Shown: positions 1 to 7,797 of the stretch, piece after piece
Position numbering within the stretch: the first letter of the stretch is position 1
How the letters are laid out: each line of letters starts with the position of its first letter
Source: Kocuria sp. p3-SID1428
Lineage (GTDB): Bacteria > Actinomycetota > Actinomycetes > Actinomycetales > Micrococcaceae
NCBI RefSeq assembly: GCF_025149945.1
Contig: NZ_JALXVH010000042.1
Span: 1-21,840 of the forward strand
Direction of reading: 5' to 3'
DNA: 21,840 nucleotides
Notes under the pieces: generated by a model
Databases searched by the model: none
Told to the model about the DNA's origin: nothing
What the model saw: only the letters and a program-made list of their open reading frames with translations
Program-made: the position numbers and the translations under genes

Positions 1-12
1 CGCAGACGGGGT

Positions 13-996
13 TCAGGAGCGGCCGTTGAACAGGCTGGTGACCGACCCGTCCTCGAAGACCTCCTGGATGGCCCGGGCCAGCAGCGGGGCGATCGAGAGG
101 ACCTCGAGGCCCTCGAAGCGGTGCTCCGGCGGCACCGGCAGGGTGTCCGTGACCACGACCTTGCGGGCACCGCAGCTCTTCAGCCGCTCGACCGCAGGAT
201 CCGAGAACACCGCGTGGGTCGCAGCGATGATGACGTCCTTGGCCCCGGCTGCCTTGAGGACCTTCACGGCGCCGGTGATGGTGCCGGCGGTGTCGATCAT
301 GTCGTCGATCAGCACGCAGGTGCGCCCGGCGACCTGGCCGACGACCTCCTTGGACACCGCCTGATTCGGCACGGTGATGTCGCGGGTCTTGTGCACGAAG
401 GCCAGCGGCGAGCCGCCCAGGCGCTCCGCCCACTGCTCGGCCACGCGCACGCGTCCGGTGTCCGGGGACACGACCGTGACGTCGTCGACGTCGTCGACGA
501 GCGTGCGCACGTGATCGGCCAGGATCGGGGTGGCCATGAGGTGGTCGACGGGGCCGTCGAAGAAGCCCTGGATCTGCGCGGTGTGCAGATCCACAGACAT
601 GAGTCGGTCCGCGCCTGCGGTCTTGTAGAGATCCGAGATGAGGCGGGCGGAGATGGGCTCGCGGCCCTGGTGCTTCTTGTCCTGGCGCGCGTACGGGTAG
701 AAGGGCGAGACCACGGTGATGGAGTTCGCCGAGGCCCGCTTGAGCGAGTCCAGCATGAGCAGCTGCTCCATGATCCAGTGGTTGATCGGCGCCGGGTGCG
801 ACTGGATGAGGAAGGCGTCCGCACCGCGCACCGACTCGCTGAAGCGGACATAGGTCTCGCCGTTGGCGAAGTCGTAGGCGTCGGTCGGCACGAGCTCCGT
901 CCCGAGCTCGCGCGCCACGTCCTCAGCCAGCGGAAGGTGCGCCCGCCCTGAGAGCAGAACGAGGCGGCTCGAGCCGTTGTTGAGGATCCCGGTCAT
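13..996 (-). CDS. prs: Ribose-phosphate pyrophosphokinase (PRPP synthetase)
   Basis: Makes PRPP from ribose 5-phosphate and ATP in the cytoplasm, the precursor for purines, pyrimidines, histidine, tryptophan and, in actinobacteria, decaprenylphosphoryl-arabinose. The 327-residue protein has the usual family length. Visible motifs are FANGETYVRF near the N-terminus, the ATP-binding stretch PFYPYARQDKKHQGREPISA, SVDLHTAQIQGFF, and the PRPP-binding loop DDMIDTAGTI at residues 231-240. The ATG at 996 was chosen because the mature family N-terminus (SSRLVLLSGRAHLPLA) follows directly; a longer frame upstream is only the antisense-like overlap with glmU. The start overlaps the glmU stop as ATGA, so translation is probably coupled. 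The gene is complete, with its stop 12 bases from the window edge. Confidence 0.97.
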   Translation of the reverse strand: MTGILNNGSSRLVLLSGRAHLPLAEDVARELGTELVPTDAYDFANGETYVRFSESVRGADAFLIQSHPAPINHWIMEQLLMLDSLKRASANSITVVSPFYPYARQDKKHQGREPISARLISDLYKTAGADRLMSVDLHTAQIQGFFDGPVDHLMATPILADHVRTLVDDVDDVTVVSPDTGRVRVAEQWAERLGGSPLAFVHKTRDITVPNQAVSKEVVGQVAGRTCVLIDDMIDTAGTITGAVKVLKAAGAKDVIIAATHAVFSDPAVERLKSCGARKVVVTDTLPVPPEHRFEGLEVLSIAPLLARAIQEVFEDGSVTSLFNGRS

Positions 997-2543
997 CGTG
1001 ACTCGCTTTCTCCGGCCTCGGAGGCCGACGCGGTGCCGGACGCGGTGTCTCCCGCGCCCGTGCCTTCGGTTGTACCAGACTCTGCTGAACCCGTGCGGGC
1101 GCGTGCGGAGGCCTGGGCGGCGGCGGTGCCGGCCCGATGCTGCTCGACCCACCCCTCCACGATCACCACACGGCCTTCGGTCAGCGCCAGGGCGCCGGCC
1201 GGGACGTCCTTGCGGACGGTGGTGGAGGCGCCGGAGTAGGCGCCGTCGCCGACCGTCACCGGGGCCACGTACATGTTGTCCGAGCCCATGCGGACGTGAT
1301 CGCCGATCGTGGTGCGGTGCTTGGACACGCCGTCGTAGTTCACGAACACGGACGCGGCGCCGATGTTGGAGCCGGTGCCGATCGTGGCATCTCCCACGTA
1401 GGACAGATGCGGGACCTTGGAGCCCTCGCCGATCGTGGAGTTCTTGGTCTCCACGAACGTTCCGATCTTGCCGTCGGAGCCCAGCTCGGTGCCCGGTCGC
1501 AGGTAGGCAAACGGGCCCACCGAGGCGCCGGCCCCGATCCGGGAGTCCGAGCCGTGGGTGCGCACGACCTTCGCACCGCGGCCCACCTGGACGTCGTCGA
1601 GCGTGGTGTCCGGACCCACGACGGCGTCTTCGCCGATCGAGGTGATGCCGTGCAGCTGCGTGTTCGGCAGGATCGTGGCGTCCTGCCCGATCGCGACCTC
1701 GACGTCGATCCAGGTGCTCGCCGGGTCCACGACGGACACGCCGGCCAGCATGTGGCGGCGCACCGTGACCTGGTTGAGGTGGCGGCCGAGCTCCGCGAGG
1801 GCGACGCGGTCGTTGGCGCCCTCCAGCTCCATGTAGTCCTCCATGAGCGCGGCGTCCACGCGTCCGCCGGCCTCACGGGCGATGCGGGGGACGTCGGTCA
1901 GGTACATCTCGCCCTGGGCATTGTCCGTGGTGACCGCGGCCAGCGAATCCCGCAGGACCTCGGCGTCGAAGGCGAAGATGCCCGAGTTGATCTCGGACAC
2001 GGCGCGCTCGGCCTCGGTGGCGTCCTTGAACTCGCGGATATCGGCGAAGGAGCCGTCGGCATCGCGCAGGATGCGCCCGTACTTGCCCGGCTCGGGGTGC
2101 TCGGCGGTGAGCACCGTGACGGCGCTGCCGGCGGCCTCGTGGCCGCGGACCAGATCCGAGAGCGTCTGGGAGGTGAGCAGGGGGACGTCGCCGTAGGTGA
2201 CCACCACGGTGCCCTCGACCCGCTGCTGGGCATCCAGTGCCTCGAGACCGGCCAGCACGGCGGAGCCGGTGCCGGGGACCTCGGACTGATCGGCGATGAT
2301 CGCCTGCGGGTCGAAGGCCAGGACGTGCTGGGCCACGCGGTCGCGGTCGTGGCGCACCACGACGGCCAGGCGCTGAGGGTCCAGGGAGCGCGCGGCGGCC
2401 AGTGAGTGCTCGACCATGGAACGTCCGCAGATCTCATGCAGGATCTTGGGCGTCTTGGACTTCATCCGCGTGCCCTTGCCCGCGGCCAGGACGATCACTG
2501 CGGCCGGCGGCACCAGTGCCTCGGCGGATTCCGTTGTGCTCAC
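993..2543 (-). CDS. glmU: Bifunctional UDP-GlcNAc pyrophosphorylase / glucosamine-1-phosphate acetyltransferase
   Basis: Catalyses acetylation of glucosamine-1-phosphate and then its uridylylation to UDP-GlcNAc, the entry to peptidoglycan. The N-terminal nucleotidyltransferase domain carries LAAGKGTRMKSKTPK (residues 19-33) and TYGDVPLL. The C-terminal half is a left-handed beta-helix of hexapeptide repeats with FVETKNSTIGEGSKVPHLSY and NYDGVSKHRTTIGD, including the acetyltransferase His and Lys region. About 35 residues at the C-terminus are low-complexity Ala/Ser/Gly/Glu and lie outside the fold. The start is GTG at 2543, preceded by AGAGGAG at about 10 bases; the open frame continues upstream through the tRNA and cannot be coding there. 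The stop overlaps the prs start. The tRNA-Gln gene lies 71 bases upstream on the same strand. Confidence 0.97.
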   Translation of the reverse strand: MSTTESAEALVPPAAVIVLAAGKGTRMKSKTPKILHEICGRSMVEHSLAAARSLDPQRLAVVVRHDRDRVAQHVLAFDPQAIIADQSEVPGTGSAVLAGLEALDAQQRVEGTVVVTYGDVPLLTSQTLSDLVRGHEAAGSAVTVLTAEHPEPGKYGRILRDADGSFADIREFKDATEAERAVSEINSGIFAFDAEVLRDSLAAVTTDNAQGEMYLTDVPRIAREAGGRVDAALMEDYMELEGANDRVALAELGRHLNQVTVRRHMLAGVSVVDPASTWIDVEVAIGQDATILPNTQLHGITSIGEDAVVGPDTTLDDVQVGRGAKVVRTHGSDSRIGAGASVGPFAYLRPGTELGSDGKIGTFVETKNSTIGEGSKVPHLSYVGDATIGTGSNIGAASVFVNYDGVSKHRTTIGDHVRMGSDNMYVAPVTVGDGAYSGASTTVRKDVPAGALALTEGRVVIVEGWVEQHRAGTAAAQASARARTGSAESGTTEGTGAGDTASGTASASEAGESESR

Positions 2544-2580
2544 GACTGTCGTGCTCCTCTGGGATGGGCTGTCGAGGGGG

Positions 2581-2610
2581 CGGGACGAGCCGGTGGGCCG
2601 CCGCGTCCCG
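2581..2610 (-). terminator. Hairpin between tRNA-Gln and glmU
   Basis: CGGGACG (2581-2587) and CGTCCCG (2604-2610) form a perfect 7-bp stem around a 16-base GC-rich loop. It starts 4 bases beyond the tRNA 3' end in the direction of transcription. No T-run follows, so it could be a U-less terminator, a processing signal or a structure in the glmU leader. Confidence 0.45.
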
Positions 2611-2614
2611 ACGG

Positions 2615-2687
2615 TTCCGCCTCTAGGGTTCGAACCTAGACTCCACGGCTCCAAAGGCCGGGGTGCTGCCAATTACACCAAGGCGGA
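2615..2687 (-). tRNA. tRNA-Gln (UUG)
   Basis: A 73-base cloverleaf is readable on the minus strand. The acceptor stem is TCCGCCT paired with AGGCGGA, with discriminator A. The T-arm is CTAGG-TTCGAAC-CCTAG. The anticodon loop is CTTTGGA, giving anticodon TTG (2654-2652), which reads CAA. The D-loop contains the usual AATTGGC. The outermost anticodon-stem pair (2661/2645) is a C-U mismatch and the other four pairs are intact. The 3' CCA is not encoded (CCG follows the discriminator), so it must be added enzymatically. A possible -10 box TAGTCT lies at 2762-2757, leaving a long 5' leader. Confidence 0.95.
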
Positions 2688-2832
2688 TCGCACCGCGGCG
2701 CAGCGGCGGCGGGACCGCTGCTCGGCGGCTGCCGCGGGCACCGCGCGTGCGGGCACAGACTATCAGTCGGCCTTCAGCCGCCTGCCGACGTCGACGGCCT
2801 GCCGGCGGCCCTCGGACCTCGGCAGGGGCCGA

Positions 2833-2838
2833 TAGGCT
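2833..2838 (+). promoter_or_regulatory. -10 box TAGGCT of the ABC-F gene
   Basis: TAGGCT fits the actinobacterial TANNNT -10 and sits 9 bases before the ATG at 2848, so the transcript should have at most a 2-3 base leader. No clear -35 element and no strong Shine-Dalgarno are visible. Confidence 0.5.
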
Positions 2839-2847
2839 GGGCGGATC

Positions 2848-4680
2848 ATGGCTCATCTTCTCGGCGGGGAGAACCTGCACCTGTCCTTTCCCACGCGCAC
2901 CGTGCTCGAAGGCGTCACGGTCGGCATCGACGCCGGCGACCGCATCGGCATCGTGGGGCGCAACGGCGACGGCAAATCGACCCTCATGAAGGTCCTCGCC
3001 GGGCGGATCGCCCCGGATCAGGGTCGAGTGACCTCGCGGTCCGGAACCCGGATCGGGATGCTCGATCAGGCAGATGTCCTGGAGCCGTCGCTGACGGTCG
3101 GGCAGGCCGTCGTCGGGGATCGCCCCGAGCACGAGTGGGCCGGGGACCCCAAGGTCCGCGACGTCATCGGCGGGCTGGTGGCCGACCTGGACTGGGACGC
3201 CCCGGTCGGCGAGCTCTCCGGCGGGCAGCGACGCCGCACCGCCCTGGCCGCGCTGCTGGCGCAGGAGTGGGACGTCCTGTTCCTGGACGAGCCCACCAAC
3301 CACCTCGACGTCGACGGCATCACCTGGCTGGCCCGGCATCTGAACTCGCGGTGGCCGCGCACCCAGGGCGGGCTCGTGGTCGTGACCCACGACCGCTGGT
3401 TCCTGGACGAGATCTCCACCATGACCTGGGAGGTCCACGACCGGATCGTGGAGGCTTTCGAGGGCGGCTACGCCGCCTACGTGCTCCAGCGCGTCGAGCG
3501 CGACCGCCAGGCCGCCGTGGCCGAGGCCAAGCGCCAGAACCTCATGAAGAAGGAGCTGGCCTGGCTGCGCCGCGGCGCCCCGGCACGCACCTCCAAGCCC
3601 AAGTTCCGCATCGACGCGGCCAATGAGCTCATCTCGGACGTCCCGCCGCCGCGCGACTCCGTGGAGCTGTCGCGGATGGCCGTCTCGCGGCTGGGCAAGC
3701 GCGTGGTCGACATCGAGGACGCCTGGGTCACCTACACCGGCGCGCACGACGACGAGGAGACCGGGCACCGGGAGGCGGGCGAGCACACTGTGCTCAAGGA
3801 CGTGACCTGGCGGATCGCCCCGGGCGAGCGCACCGGCATCCTGGGTCGCAACGGCGCCGGCAAGTCCACGCTGCTCGGACTCGTCACCGGCGACGTCGAG
3901 CCCACGGCCGGCACCGTGACCCGCGGCAAGACCGTGAAGCTCGCCGTGCTCACCCAGCAGCTGCGCGAGCTCGAGGAGGTCGCCCAGGACCGCGTCTCCG
4001 ATGTGGTCGGGCGCTACCGCACCTCCTACGTCACCGGCGGCAAGGAGATGACGCCCGGGCAGCTGCTCGAGCGGCTGGGCTTCACCAACGAGCACCTGGC
4101 TACTCCCGTGAAGGATCTCTCCGGCGGGCAGAAGCGGCGCCTGCAGCTGCTGCTGATCCTGCTCGAGGAGCCGAACGTGCTGGTGCTCGACGAGCCCTCC
4201 AACGACCTCGACACCGACATGCTCGCGGCCATGGAGGACCTGCTCGACACCTGGCCGGGCACCCTGCTGGTCGTCTCCCATGACCGCTATCTGCTCGAGC
4301 GCGTGACCGATCAGCAGTACGCCGTGCTCGACGGCCGCTTCCGGCATCTGCCCGGCGGCGTGGACGAGTACCTGCGCCTGGCCGACGGCTCCGCGTTGCA
4401 GACCTCCGAGTCGAACCCCATGGCCGCCTCCGCGTCCTCGCAGGGCTCCTCCCTGTCCGGGGCCGAGTCCCGCGCCATGCAGAAGGAGGTCGGGTCGATC
4501 GAGCGCAAGCTGTCCAAGCTGCGCGAGACGGTGGCTGCCCGCGAGCAGGAGCTGGCCGACCACGACCAGACCGACTTCGAGGGCCTGGGCGAGATCACCG
4601 CCCGCATGAACGCCGCCAAGGACGAGATCGACGAGCTCGAGATGCGCTGGCTCGAGCTCTCCGAGCAGTTGGAGGGCTGA
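2848..4680 (+). CDS. ABC-F family ATPase (Uup-like, ribosome-associated)
   Basis: A soluble duplicated ABC protein with no membrane segments, 610 residues. Domain 1 has Walker A GRNGDGKST (37-45), signature LSGGQRRR (123-130) and Walker B LFLDEPTNHLD with catalytic Glu148. Domain 2 has GRNGAGKST (333-341), LSGGQKRR (424-431) and LVLDEPSNDLD with Glu449. The linker has the ABC-F interdomain motif KKELAWLRRGAPARTSKPK. The last ~75 residues look like a charged coiled coil, as in Uup. ABC-F proteins act on the ribosome in translation, stalled-ribosome rescue or antibiotic protection; which applies here cannot be read from sequence. The gene is divergent from tRNA-Gln/glmU and 28 bases upstream of the thioesterase-like gene, so it probably heads that transcript. 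Confidence 0.93.
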   Translation: MAHLLGGENLHLSFPTRTVLEGVTVGIDAGDRIGIVGRNGDGKSTLMKVLAGRIAPDQGRVTSRSGTRIGMLDQADVLEPSLTVGQAVVGDRPEHEWAGDPKVRDVIGGLVADLDWDAPVGELSGGQRRRTALAALLAQEWDVLFLDEPTNHLDVDGITWLARHLNSRWPRTQGGLVVVTHDRWFLDEISTMTWEVHDRIVEAFEGGYAAYVLQRVERDRQAAVAEAKRQNLMKKELAWLRRGAPARTSKPKFRIDAANELISDVPPPRDSVELSRMAVSRLGKRVVDIEDAWVTYTGAHDDEETGHREAGEHTVLKDVTWRIAPGERTGILGRNGAGKSTLLGLVTGDVEPTAGTVTRGKTVKLAVLTQQLRELEEVAQDRVSDVVGRYRTSYVTGGKEMTPGQLLERLGFTNEHLATPVKDLSGGQKRRLQLLLILLEEPNVLVLDEPSNDLDTDMLAAMEDLLDTWPGTLLVVSHDRYLLERVTDQQYAVLDGRFRHLPGGVDEYLRLADGSALQTSESNPMAASASSQGSSLSGAESRAMQKEVGSIERKLSKLRETVAAREQELADHDQTDFEGLGEITARMNAAKDEIDELEMRWLELSEQLEG

Positions 4681-4708
4681 CGCTGCCCCACGACGAGAGG
4701 AACGGATC

Positions 4709-5044
4709 ATGACCACGGGAGAACCCGCCGAGACGACCGGTGCCGCACAGGTCGCCGCAGAGGCACAGGGCCCGGACTGGTCCGCAATGACCGGCCTGGA
4801 GACCCTACGCTGGCTCAAGGACCACGATTCCGACGCCGTCCCGTCGATCCGCCGGCTGCTCGGGATGAGCTTCGATGAGGTCGAGGCGGGCCGCGTGGTG
4901 ATGTCTGTGAAGGGCATGCGGCTGCGCGCCGAGGGCACCACGATCCACGTGGGCGGGCGCACCGCCACGGCTGAAGGCCGAGTGCACGACGAGAACGGCC
5001 GTCTCATCGCCCACGCGACGACCACCTGCCTGGTCATCCGCTGA
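4709..5044 (+). CDS. PaaI-like hotdog thioesterase remnant with internal in-frame deletion
   Basis: The 111-residue protein matches both ends of the actinobacterial PaaI thioesterase family. The N-terminal part MTGLETLRWL...IRRLLGMSFDEVEAGRVVMSV corresponds to the first helix and strand. The C-terminal part RLRAEGTTIHVGGRTATAEG through AHATTTCLV corresponds to the last strands. The middle expected of the family is absent: the NPxGxVHGG segment, the long central helix with the Asp/Glu-containing active site and the following strand. Family members are about 140-160 residues in this region, so roughly 55-60 codons are missing at around base 4905-4920, without a frameshift. The start ATG has GAGAGGAA upstream at a normal distance. 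A hotdog fold lacking its central helix is unlikely to be active, so this may be a pseudogene, or an assembly or sequencing artefact. Confidence 0.75.
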   Translation: MTTGEPAETTGAAQVAAEAQGPDWSAMTGLETLRWLKDHDSDAVPSIRRLLGMSFDEVEAGRVVMSVKGMRLRAEGTTIHVGGRTATAEGRVHDENGRLIAHATTTCLVIR

Positions 5045-5048
5045 GCGA

Positions 5049-5097
5049 TCCCCGACGGCTGTGGGCTCCTGCACATCCCTCGGGCTATCGTCGGGGA
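5049..5097. promoter_or_regulatory. Inverted repeat spanning the kinase promoter region
   Basis: TCCCCGACG (5049-5057) and CGTCGGGGA (5089-5097) are perfect 9-base inverted arms separated by 31 bases. The right arm overlaps a possible -10 box TATCGT (5086-5091). It begins 4 bases after the thioesterase stop. It could be a terminator with a large structured loop or an operator for the kinase gene. Confidence 0.5.
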
Positions 5098-5146
5098 CAT
5101 CGCGCGATGAGGATGCCGCCGGCTTGAGATCCCGAGGGGAGACGAC

Positions 5147-6496
5147 GTGGTCCCTGCCCCACCCGCCGACGGCGTCGCCTCGGAGCTGGCGGCCGTCGAG
5201 GTGCTGCGCGGCTCCGGTCTGCGTCGGGCCCTGGACTCCGTGCTGGCCGCCCACGGACTGGCGCTCGGGCGGCGTCGGCTGTCCACGAGCGCAGAGGCCA
5301 GGCCGTGGCGGCGGATCGGGCTGCATCACCGGCCGGGGGCCGGAGTCACCGGCGTCTACGCGCTGCGGCTGCGCCACGACCCTCCGAACGGGAGCTCATG
5401 GCCCGGGAGGCTACCCTCGCAGGAGCCCGACGAGGTCGTCGTGTGCCTGTCGACCGGGGCCATGCCGGCGCTGCCGAAGTCGGGCTCGGACTCCTCCTGG
5501 GGCGACCCCGGCCCCGTCGCGGTGGAGGCCGAAGGCTGCGCCCTGATCGGGTGGCTGTGGCCCGAGGATCCCTGGCTGCCGGGGCTTCGCAGCTCCACGG
5601 CCCTGATCGATCCGAGCCTGGGGCTGGGCCTGCCGGATCCTGAGATGCTGCACCCGATGCCTCTGTCCTACCGTCCCACCCGGCGCGCCGTCCTGCGTCT
5701 GGACGCTCACGGACGCGAGGACCCCGCCGCCTGGCACAAGGTCGTGCGCCCGGCCCGCGAGCAGGAGCTCGTGCGGCGCCACCTGAGCCTCTGGGAGGCG
5801 GGCGTCCCGGTGCCGCAGCCCCTGGCCGCCTCCGGCGACGGCGCCGTGCTGCTGGCGCATGTGCCGGGTCACCCCGCCTCGAAGAGGGAGCGCGGCGATC
5901 CGGCGGCCTCTGTGCAGGCCGAGCACCTGCTCGCCCTGCTGGACCGCCTGCCGTCCTCCGTCATGGACCTGACCAGGCGTCCGTCGTGGACGGAGCGCGT
6001 GCTGGACTACGCCCGCTCGGCCGCAGCCTCCCTTCCGGGCTCGGCCGAGGAGGTGGGCGCCCACGCTCATGCGATCGATGCCGCGCGGCGAACCTGCGAG
6101 GAGGCCGCTCTGGTCCCGGGCCACGGCGACTTCCACGCCGGCAACGTCATGGTGGGGCCCCGGCTGCTGGACCCGTCCCTGGGCCCCATCACCGGTCTGC
6201 TCGATCTGGACTCCGTGGGCCCTGGACGGCTCGACGACGACCTGGCCTGCTACCTGGCACACCGCTGCGCGCAGCTGCGCGACCCCCAGGACGACGACGC
6301 TCCCCTGTCCGCGCCCTCGATCGCCCCCGTGCGCGAGGTCTTCGATGAGGTCGTGGACCCCGCTTCCCTGCGGGTGCGCGTCAGCGGAGTCCTGCTCTCG
6401 CTGCTCTCCTCCGCCGCGCGCCGCGGTGGGCAGGAGGCCGCCGCGCGGCGGCTGCACCAGTCCCGGCAGGCGCTGCGCGCCGCTCAGGACGTCTGA
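5147..6496 (+). CDS. Phosphotransferase (APH/choline-kinase fold) of unknown substrate
   Basis: A 449-residue cytoplasmic protein whose C-terminal ~260 residues carry APH-fold kinase motifs. YRPTRRAVLRL and WHKVVRP, with probable ATP-binding Lys198, lead the N-lobe. HGDFHAGN (326-333) is the Brenner catalytic loop with Asp328 and Asn333. LLDLDSVG gives metal-binding Asp353 and Asp355. The first ~170 residues are not a domain I recognise and contain a run of WLWPEDPWLPGL. The start is GTG at 5147, preceded by GAGGGGAG. The fold is used for aminoglycosides, choline, maltose, homoserine and other small hydroxylated molecules. A resistance role is not supported; a metabolic or housekeeping kinase is more likely. 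It is convergent with the acyltransferase, only 6 bases apart. Confidence 0.85.
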   Translation: MVPAPPADGVASELAAVEVLRGSGLRRALDSVLAAHGLALGRRRLSTSAEARPWRRIGLHHRPGAGVTGVYALRLRHDPPNGSSWPGRLPSQEPDEVVVCLSTGAMPALPKSGSDSSWGDPGPVAVEAEGCALIGWLWPEDPWLPGLRSSTALIDPSLGLGLPDPEMLHPMPLSYRPTRRAVLRLDAHGREDPAAWHKVVRPAREQELVRRHLSLWEAGVPVPQPLAASGDGAVLLAHVPGHPASKRERGDPAASVQAEHLLALLDRLPSSVMDLTRRPSWTERVLDYARSAAASLPGSAEEVGAHAHAIDAARRTCEEAALVPGHGDFHAGNVMVGPRLLDPSLGPITGLLDLDSVGPGRLDDDLACYLAHRCAQLRDPQDDDAPLSAPSIAPVREVFDEVVDPASLRVRVSGVLLSLLSSAARRGGQEAAARRLHQSRQALRAAQDV

Positions 6497-6502
6497 GGCG
6501 CC

Positions 6503-7606
6503 TCAGCCCGCGTGGCGACCGCGCGAGACCGGCGGATCGGCCGGCTGCGGCAGGCCCCACAGCAGCGGCACCGAGACGGTGACCCGGTGGATGACCAGCG
6601 CCACGACGACGGTGAGGACCGTGAGCAGGACCGGACCCGCCCAGAGCATCACCGTGCCCATGGCCTCCGGCCAGGCCACGCGCGTCATCAGGCCGAGCAG
6701 CAGTTGCAGGATGATGGCGTGCAGCACGTAGATCGGCAGGCTGCGCGAACCCGCCGCTCGCGCCCAGCCCATGCCGCGGCGCCCGTCGAGCAGGTGCAGC
6801 AGCCACATCCCCGCAGGAATCCCCAGCAGCGGCGGCACCGCAGCTGTGAAGTGCTCCAGGACGGGGACGTCGCGGGTGGGCATCCACAGCAGCAGCGAGA
6901 CCGCGAAGGCGACGCACCAGGCCAGTCCCTGCCACACGGGGATCTGCGGCACTCGGGTGCGGATGGCGCTGCTGCCCCAAGCCCCCGCCAGGAAGAACAG
7001 CCAGTGCTGGGGCACCTCGTTGCTGCCCCAGGAGACCTTGTCGACCAGACCCGGGACGAAGAGCACGTACAGCGCGAGCGCCACCAGTACGACGCCGATC
7101 CGCGGTCGCGTCCCCACCACGGCCTGCAGGCCGTAGTAGACCGCCAGGGCGATCAGGAACCAGAGGTAGGAGTCGAAGGTGAGCGTCGCATGGACCCACT
7201 CGCCGAGCTTGGCCCCCGGAGTCAGGGTGTCCGAGACCGCTCCGATGAGCAGGTAGGAGACCGCGAAGACGACCGTCCAGACCACGAACAGCCACAGCAT
7301 GTTCAGCGGACGACGACGCCAGTACTGCCTGCCGTACTTCTCCAGCGAGCGAGTGACGAAGAAGCCTGCCACGACCATGAAGACGGGCATCCGCCACAGC
7401 CCGAGCAGGATGTTGACGTCGTTCCACAGGCCGTGGGCCTGCCACCCGTACTCCTGCTGGAGCCCGTAGGCGTGCCCCAGCACCACCAGGACGATCGCGG
7501 TTCCCTTGACCGTGTCGATCCACCGCTGCCGCGGTGCGGCTGCCGAGGCCCCGCTCTCCGATCCGCCCCGATGCTCAGTCTCGGCAACGGAGCTGTCCAC
7601 TGCCAT
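6503..7606 (-). CDS. Membrane acyltransferase, acyltransferase-3 family
   Basis: A polytopic membrane protein of 367 residues with about ten hydrophobic segments. The N-terminal signature RWIDTVKGTAIVLVVLGHAYG (split here as RWIDTVKG and VVLGHAYG, with His45) is the acyltransferase-3 family start, with the conserved Arg/Asp/Lys and His. WRMPVFMVVAGFF is the usual second segment. Members O-acylate sugars, lipids or wall polymers; the substrate is not predictable here. The start ATG at 7606 has AGGGGAGAGG just upstream and is preferred over an in-frame ATG 15 codons earlier that lacks a ribosome site. The gene is monocistronic, with 191 bases upstream to the end of ispE. A weak -10-like CATACT lies in that gap; I see no other element in it. 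Confidence 0.88.
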   Translation of the reverse strand: MAVDSSVAETEHRGGSESGASAAAPRQRWIDTVKGTAIVLVVLGHAYGLQQEYGWQAHGLWNDVNILLGLWRMPVFMVVAGFFVTRSLEKYGRQYWRRRPLNMLWLFVVWTVVFAVSYLLIGAVSDTLTPGAKLGEWVHATLTFDSYLWFLIALAVYYGLQAVVGTRPRIGVVLVALALYVLFVPGLVDKVSWGSNEVPQHWLFFLAGAWGSSAIRTRVPQIPVWQGLAWCVAFAVSLLLWMPTRDVPVLEHFTAAVPPLLGIPAGMWLLHLLDGRRGMGWARAAGSRSLPIYVLHAIILQLLLGLMTRVAWPEAMGTVMLWAGPVLLTVLTVVVALVIHRVTVSVPLLWGLPQPADPPVSRGRHAG

Positions 7607-7797
7607 GCCTCTCCCCTGCTGTTCGACCGCACGCCCCCTGCGCACGGGCATTCAAGCCATCCAGTATGAGGCCTTTCGACAGCACCTTCCAGGGACTCGG
7701 ACGAGACGTCCCCTTCAGTAACGGTGCTTCATGACTTTGCAGGCACACGGTCGCGCCCCTGGTCTGCGGTGCGTGTCCGGGCGGGAAGCCGGGCGTC

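Noticed and set aside
5107..5127. A six-codon upstream frame (ATG AGG ATG ... TGA) before the kinase
   Set aside because: No ribosome site and no codon pattern suggesting attenuation; short frames of this size arise by chance.
2623..5286. An 887-codon open frame on the minus strand, antisense to the ABC-F and thioesterase genes and reaching into the tRNA
   Set aside because: It is a codon-bias shadow: high-GC genes leave long open antisense frames. Its translation is low-complexity with no recognisable domain, while the plus strand has complete ATPase motifs.
5147..6496. Aminoglycoside resistance gene
   Set aside because: The APH motifs define the fold, not the substrate. The long unrelated N-terminus and the housekeeping context do not support resistance.
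7607..7797. Terminator or small RNA in the gap after ispE
   Set aside because: Only weak 5-6 base inverted matches (such as ACACG/CGTGT) with long loops were found, and no convincing promoter.
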